DNA from: Dipylidium caninum
Lineage: Eukaryota; Platyhelminthes; Cestoda; Cyclophyllidea; Dipylidiidae
NCBI GenBank assembly: GCA_017562135.1
Contig: QEYB01000282.1
Location: forward strand, 1,011,501-1,075,500
DNA length: 64,000 bases
Reading direction: 5' to 3'
A program made the translations under genes and the position numbers. The notes below the pieces were generated by a model. The model saw only the letters and a program-made list of their open reading frames with translations, did not search any database and was not told the origin of the DNA. Shown here piece by piece: positions 59,301-64,000 of this stretch; within the stretch, counting starts at the first letter, position 1, and each line of letters begins with the position of its first letter.

Positions 59301-61689
59301 GCGAGTTGCAAAAGATCTGTGGGGCAGCGCACCCTCATGGTGGGCAACAACAGACCTACGACGATCCGCCGTTTTTGGCCCCTTTGCCCGAAGTGCATCG
59401 TCCCCTCCACTTTGGGTGAGTTGTTCAACGTACACCTTTGAGTCGATCGTCTGGTTATTTGGGTGGCAGTTCAGAGTGCAGACTGACAGCGAAATGGTTT
59501 TTTGTTGGGTCTCTGTCTTTGACGTCGTCTGGTCTGTTTCGTCGTGCAGCATCCACGAACTCCTCCCATTAACCCTGTTCTACACTGTCCACTTTTCGTC
59601 GCCGGTAGGTGGTCTTTCCTAGAAATGGCTCGACTTCGTTGCGAACCTCAGATGCAACGACTCGCAGATGCTGCTGACGCGTTGCACCAAGCGAATTCTC
59701 TCAAGCTGCCAGTGAGGCGTTCACAGATGGAGTTTCCTGACGTAGTCGAGCTTGTTTACTTCTCCCTTCAATGCCTGAATAAGACTCGCATCTGAGCTTA
59801 TCCGCAACATCACGTCCTGTGCTCTGACGACTGCGCCCACTTCGACTGGACGGACAGACGGACGGACGGACGGAGGGACGACCAGATCGTTGGGCATTTT
59901 GCGATCTCGCAAAGCATTCTTGGAGACCCTGCCTTTCTTCCAAGGCTTCGTTCTCACCTACGACGCAGAGCCTCCTTTTTTCCCTGCGATGCCTTCTTGC
60001 ATTTTCGGAAATAATACAAAACATGTGTCTGAGACGAACTTCTTGCTCCCCTCATTTCAAATTGAGATCCAAAACACACATTCACAGCCAAACGGGGTAA
60101 TTCTTTTACCAAATGAAAAGCAAAAGTCCAAACAATGGGGAACAAATATATAAATGAGTTAGGCGCTCTGAAGACGCTAACGAAAGAAAGGATCGTGTAA
60201 AATTCACGTGTCAGCAACATCGACAATCACTTCTTTGCCAATCCAACACATGCTAAGGCTTTCTTCGGACAATGTGTCTATGTGCAAAGCGTGGGACAAA
60301 GAAGCTTCCTTCCAACGAATCCGACAGACATAGGTGAGTGTGAAGCACGAAAACGACGGGAAAGAGGAGAAGGACGGGGGAAGGGCGGAGGGCGGAGGAG
60401 GGGGAAGGAGAAGGAAAAGGGGAGAGTTGGACACCCTTCCCTTTGTCTGGGCGCCATCCTCCAAATCACACACACATGCGATGCTTCGAGTCAAATGACA
60501 CCACTATGTGAACAAGACAGCCAAATCAACTGCAAGGCCTTCTAAACTCGAGGTCGGAGGGTCATTGTCAGGGCACTCAAATGCACAGGGTCATGTGATA
60601 AATGAAATAACAATTCAAAAGACTTAAATATGACTTACGAATTTCCGGAACGGAAGTTATTTTTTGCAACCAGTGCTTTGAAGTGAACTTCTCGGGGGGC
60701 GGTTTTCCAACCTCGGTGAACCAAAAAATAAAAAAACGAATCCATATGCAATTTTTTTAAATAAAAAAGCGGTGAGGCAGGAGAAGAGCCAAGTGTTGGG
60801 TGTTTAAAAATACTTCGTTAAGCGAATATTTCGAATGTAAGGGATGGGAGTAGATAAAACGGATTATAAAATGTTCACTCTTTTCATTTCTTTTAAAACA
60901 TACCCTCATTTTATCAAGTCTATAAAAGTCCTCGTGATCCACTTCGGGGCTAACATCTGCATTTCCGAGGGGAGTGTTAAAGTGTCGACGATTTCGTGGA
61001 ATCCTCTGACCCCTTGCAATTTCCACCTCGGGAAAATGATCTCTCGACTGTTCCCGTCGCTGAAGCCGCTGAAAGTAGGCCTTCGAGATGCCCTCATCGT
61101 TGGAGGAGGAGGAAATGAGTGTCCTGTTGTGCGGTCGTCCGAGGGACTTGCTTCGCCGCATTAGGGAGACGCGCGAATTGGTGTAACGTCGTAGGGGCGA
61201 GAAACGATGCCATCGGCAGACGTGGCGCCCTCGCCGATGAAAGCCCTCTTCCCGTAAATCCAGAGTCGACTTAGCATAGGCGAAAAGAGGTCCTGAGGGA
61301 TAGTGCAGAGGGTGATTTTGCCGTTCCGACTCTGTACTCTCGGTGGAGTAGGGCAGGCGGGTGACTTTTCTCCGTCCGCCAAAGTAGTCATTTTCGTCGG
61401 ACATCGAACGAGTGGCTCGGAGATGGTGGTCGGGCCAACTGCGACGGGGATAGTACTGAACGCGGACCGTTTGCGCCGCGGTACTCAGTGGCCCAAGCTC
61501 ATAACGGTTACGGTAGTTATGGTGACTGTAGGCGTGAAACAATCCCTCCGGTGGATATCGTGGATGATGTGAGGCGGGCCGACAGCCGGTTGACCACATT
61601 TCTTGCTGATGCTGCGATTGTTGGTGCTGACGCGGTTTTGTCGAGTCAGTGCATCTATGCTTCTGCAGCTGGCGTTCACGAAGTAGGGC
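47421..61689 (-). CDS. RIMBP: RIM-binding protein (presynaptic scaffold), 3' part of gene
   Basis: Minus-strand exons: 61689-60904, 57364-56933, 54059-53941, 51640-51398, 49715-49461, 48613-48248 and 47783-47421. The last six join in matching phase. SH3-II is split between [12 protein letters not shown]...GDIIK and [14 protein letters not shown]...[10 protein letters not shown]3-III is split between [19 protein letters not shown] and [11 protein letters not shown]...[12 protein letters not shown]...GLVPSNFL. The DYDP..SPNP/SPNV, DEDGFY and VPSN(M/F) motifs are diagnostic of RIM-BP. The upstream exons encode Arg/Ser-rich and acidic linkers. SH3-I and the fibronectin repeats must lie beyond 64 kb. 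RIM-BPs bind RIM and voltage-gated calcium channels through these SH3 domains, tethering channels at release sites. Loose ends: 60904 ends in phase 0 while 57364 opens in phase 1, so an exon between them is missing. The SH3-III donor is weak (GAG|GTTCGG). The stop at 47421 could be bypassed by a possible donor AAG|GTAGGA. Confidence 0.85.
52563..53866 (+). repeat. Full-length composite TIR element in RIM-BP intron
   Basis: Begins GAAAATATGAAACGGGCGTT and ends TAACGCCCGTTTCATACTTT with CC following, giving clear inverted termini about 1.3 kb apart. The interior includes GGAATGCATTCACTAG, a GAGGAGG tract near 52910, a second copy of the subterminal block near 53125, a (CA)n tract at 53314-53343, GGCAACGCTGAACGACGACC and GTAGATGCCAATGGAAGTC. 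No long coherent frame exists. It lies in the intron immediately 3' of the SH3-II first exon and is the best reference copy of the family. Confidence 0.75.
53270..56038 (-). repeat. Duplicated block A, right copy
   Basis: Inverted partner of 39690-42367. It contains the 3' part of a TIR element (to 53866), the RIM-BP exon 53941-54059 in the correct orientation for the gene, GGA tracts at 54380-54421, tetranucleotide GGTC/AGTC tracts at 54503-54532, and (GAA)n at 55474-55512. Because its exon fits the splicing phase of the RIM-BP gene, this is probably the parental copy. Confidence 0.85.
58197..58660 (+). repeat. CTCC/TCCCC and GGGA low-complexity tracts
   Basis: CTCCA and CTCTC units occupy 58197-58272, CTCCC units 58357-58390, and GGGA units 58586-58660. 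They correspond to the tracts in the left B copy in reverse orientation. Frames across them are spurious. Confidence 0.8.
59060..60010 (-). mobile_element. Dead mariner-family transposase remnant (right B copy)
   Basis: Minus-strand landmarks across frames: [29 protein letters not shown] at 59606-59589, [46 protein letters not shown] (family consensus HHDNARPH, so the catalytic Asp is replaced) and LPERWQNGH. This copy keeps some residues lost in the left one, such as the Trp of LPERW and HH before the altered Asp, but is also broken by frame changes. Confidence 0.75.
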
Positions 61690-61885
61690 CTAGGGAAACC
61701 ATTTAATCATTTCATTACCTACTAGTCTGCGGTTTTACCAGTTGCACGATTTTTTACCTTCCTTCCTTATGAGGAATTGGAAAAACCAGTTAAATGAGGC
61801 GCTAAAGAATGTCTTAAAAAAAGTAAGTAAATTTGACACTCAAATGTGGCATTATTTTCAAGAGGGGTCATATTAGTGCGGACAC

Positions 61886-63147
61886 TATGAAACGGGTGCT
61901 GATAACGGAAAAACACAAAAGCTCACGTTCATTTAAATATATTCCGTTGAAATCCACGACTTTCTATCAACGAGTGGGCAAGTCATATGTGCTTTTTTGA
62001 AAAAAATTGTTTTAAAAGTTAACAAACAAATTAAAGTCTTTAGGCTACCATTTTGATTGTGGTTGTGGCTTAAAAGTGATTGAAAATTACGGGAAAAGGT
62101 CAACGGTCGGAGAAATATCAGGTGAAGAATACGAAGGAGGTGTTAAAATTTCATTTTGTAGAGAAATGAAGCTTCATCTGATCGTCGTTCAGCCTTACCG
62201 CCTTCCAGAAATGTTTCAAGTGCCGATTTGAGCAACGTTGGTTGCCCTTTCTTCATAAATTTCTTCTCCTGCATGAAACCAATTTGATGCTTCCGCCTGG
62301 TGGTTGCAGGAAGGAAGGAACAATGTTCCACTCCTTGCTTTTTCCGCCATACGATGATCATCACTTTTTTAAGTGAAACTTCGGCTTATGAATGTGACCT
62401 GGGGATGTATTCTTATCAACGCATTTCCTTTATAGTTTTCCACCATCATACAAAATCCACTTTGGCGTCACAAGTGATAATTTGGTGTAAAAACAGCGGC
62501 AAAAAGGATGGCCGCTTGCTCTTGCGGTCGCTCCACCGTCTTCAGTTAGACCATTCGGTACGTGCGAAAGGCAGGAGTCTAACGCTTTCTTCCTCTATCA
62601 CTTTTTTATTCGCCAATGTTTTAACACAACGCAGCCGTATGGACGACTTGTGCCTCTCTGGTTCCGACCCAATTTCACGAATAGTTGTTTACGTGCGAAA
62701 CGGATTGCACAGTTATCGTCTTCAATTCCTCCTCCTCCTCCTCGTCATCAAAATGGGCCGGCGGTGGCCCTCCTCGAGGCGAGACGCCATGACGACACGC
62801 ACATTGTCAAAACAAAAATTTTTAAACAAAATCGAGAGCTTTTTTCCTTAATAACGACTCCATCTCTGAATGCCTTGTCGATATTTCGCGAGGCTTGTTG
62901 AACTGCGCTATGATTGAATTGGAAGTAGTACAAGAAAAGTGGGGATTAAATCGTGTTTTGTTGCCATCTGGCTTTAGCGAAAAATAAAATAGCAATAGGA
63001 CACAAACACGCAAAATTTCAGGGAGTTGAATAAGACGTAGACCTTTAAATTTCCCAAATAAAAATATCGAGAACAAGTTAGAAGGTCTTCCTTTCAAGCA
63101 CAGATGAACACAAACTAAACCAAAACACTCGTTTCATGGTCTCCACC
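61886..63147 (-). repeat. TIR element, reverse orientation
   Basis: Begins at the reversed 3' terminus (ACTATGAAACGGGTGCTG) and ends at the reversed 5' terminus (CACTCGTTTCATGGTCTCC), about 1.26 kb. It includes reversed landmarks: AAATCCACGACTTTCTATCA, TGATCGTCGTTCAGCCTTAC, a CCTCCTCCTCCT tract near 62732, CCTCCTCGAGGCGAGACGCC and CTTGTTGAACTGCGC. It lies upstream of the 5'-most visible RIM-BP exon, presumably in an intron. Confidence 0.65.
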
Positions 63148-64000
63148 CACATACAAGTGTGGTTAGAGAGCGCAGAGCTCATGTGGACAGCCAAAGATGT
63201 TTGAGGGGATGTTCCCCCCCACCACGGTTTTGCCCCGCCGCTATCTGTGAGCAGCCGCGCTTCATGAATTCATTTAAGCCTGGTATTACTAGCAACTTGG
63301 CTGCTGGCCCTAGCGACCGCCTGGACAAAAGGATGGGACGGTCAGAAGTCCTCTTGAGAACAATGGCTCGTTTTATTTGACAGTCTTCAACCATTTACTG
63401 GCAAAATTTATGCACCGAGGCTTAATACAAAGGGGATTTTTTGGGAAGTTATTACCTCCTATCCTCCCAAAATACCTCTTGCCATCTGCTTTTATTCAAA
63501 AGAACTTTTTTCGGATTTTTTGAGCAGTTTTGTGCCTGAAAAGGTTTCATAATGTTGAATAGACGCAATTGCATCACTCGTCCTGCTCCGTAGACCCCTG
63601 AGAGGGTTTTGTGAGTTCACCCAAGACAGTCGAAAGGTAGAATTTGTGATACACAATAAAAAATAACCTAATGAGCGTGTATCAAACGCAAATATCCTTT
63701 TCTTGGCCATTCTTTTGCCCCTTTTCCCCCCTTTTGTGGCACATTAATGCCAAACAGAGGGTTTTGAAAGCACCCACTTTACCTCCCATCCTTTAATGGT
63801 ACTGTGGGCGACTCGACACTAATGAAGAAAGAAGAAAATCGCGTTTGAATGTCTTTACCACAAACAGTGTTGTGCCACGACCAGGAGATTTTTCATCGAG
63901 ACGAATGAGGCATTGTTGACTTGTACCAACATTTCCACTTTCGTCTGAGTTGGGGAAAAACGTACACATGTACTTTGTCCAGTTTTGCATTGCCTCGAAA
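63148..64000. other. Unassigned DNA, probably RIM-BP intron
   Basis: No frame resembles the fibronectin or SH3-I part of RIM-BP, no repeat copy was recognised and no paired splice sites flank a plausible exon. Confidence 0.35.

Larger units (their letters stand above)
57812..60750 (-). repeat. Duplicated block B, right copy
   Basis: Inverted partner of 42373-45117, lying in the unresolved RIM-BP intron between 57364 and 60904. It contains purine/pyrimidine tracts, a mariner remnant and a GACGGACGGACGG tract near 59855-59878. A shorter echo of its interior (GTTGTTGCATGGACTGCC...CTTTACA) occurs just outside at 57715-57790, showing an additional partial local duplication. Confidence 0.8.

Noticed and set aside
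1..64000. Bacterial-style systems (operons, CRISPR, phage, insertion sequences)
   Set aside because: The window has spliced animal genes and no direct-repeat/spacer arrays or prokaryotic gene clusters.

Overview
This window is flatworm-like eukaryotic nuclear DNA. It has spliced genes with GT-AG introns, several introns of only 29-40 bp beside introns of kilobases, the standard code, microsatellites, decayed DNA transposons and long stretches with no gene. A parasitic platyhelminth, perhaps a tapeworm, is my inference from gene content and intron style. No species assignment can be proved from the window.

Layout. From 1 to about 24 kb, the DNA is GC-richer and repeat-rich. It holds two plus-strand three-exon genes for small GPI-anchored Ly6/uPAR (three-finger) proteins, at 5763-7391 and 12881-17664. 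Around them lie copies of a short-TIR interspersed element, one possible BTB-like relic and unassigned sequence. From 24 to 39.7 kb the DNA is AT-richer. It holds a minus-strand PTTG1IP-like membrane protein (about 27.0-28.1 kb), a complete LIS1/PAFAH1B1 gene on plus (29851-35732) and a complete G-protein beta-5 gene on minus (36578-38243), the last two facing tail to tail. From 39.7 to 61.7 kb lies the 3' part of a minus-strand RIM-binding protein (RIM-BP) gene, with the two C-terminal SH3 domains each split by an intron. It is embedded in a large rearranged duplication: two blocks (A, carrying an SH3 exon, and B, carrying a dead mariner transposase) each occur twice in opposite orientation but in non-palindromic order. 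The window ends in another copy of the TIR element and unassigned DNA.

Functionally these are separate genes, not an operon: two surface three-finger proteins, a PSI-like membrane protein, a dynein/microtubule regulator, an RGS7-family Gbeta partner and a presynaptic active-zone scaffold. The most interesting features are the cluster of ultrashort introns in GNB5 and LIS1, the orphan SH3 exon in the A/B duplication, and the TIR element family whose copies carry microsatellites at the same internal positions. I saw no tRNA, rRNA or CRISPR array, but could not run a dedicated search.
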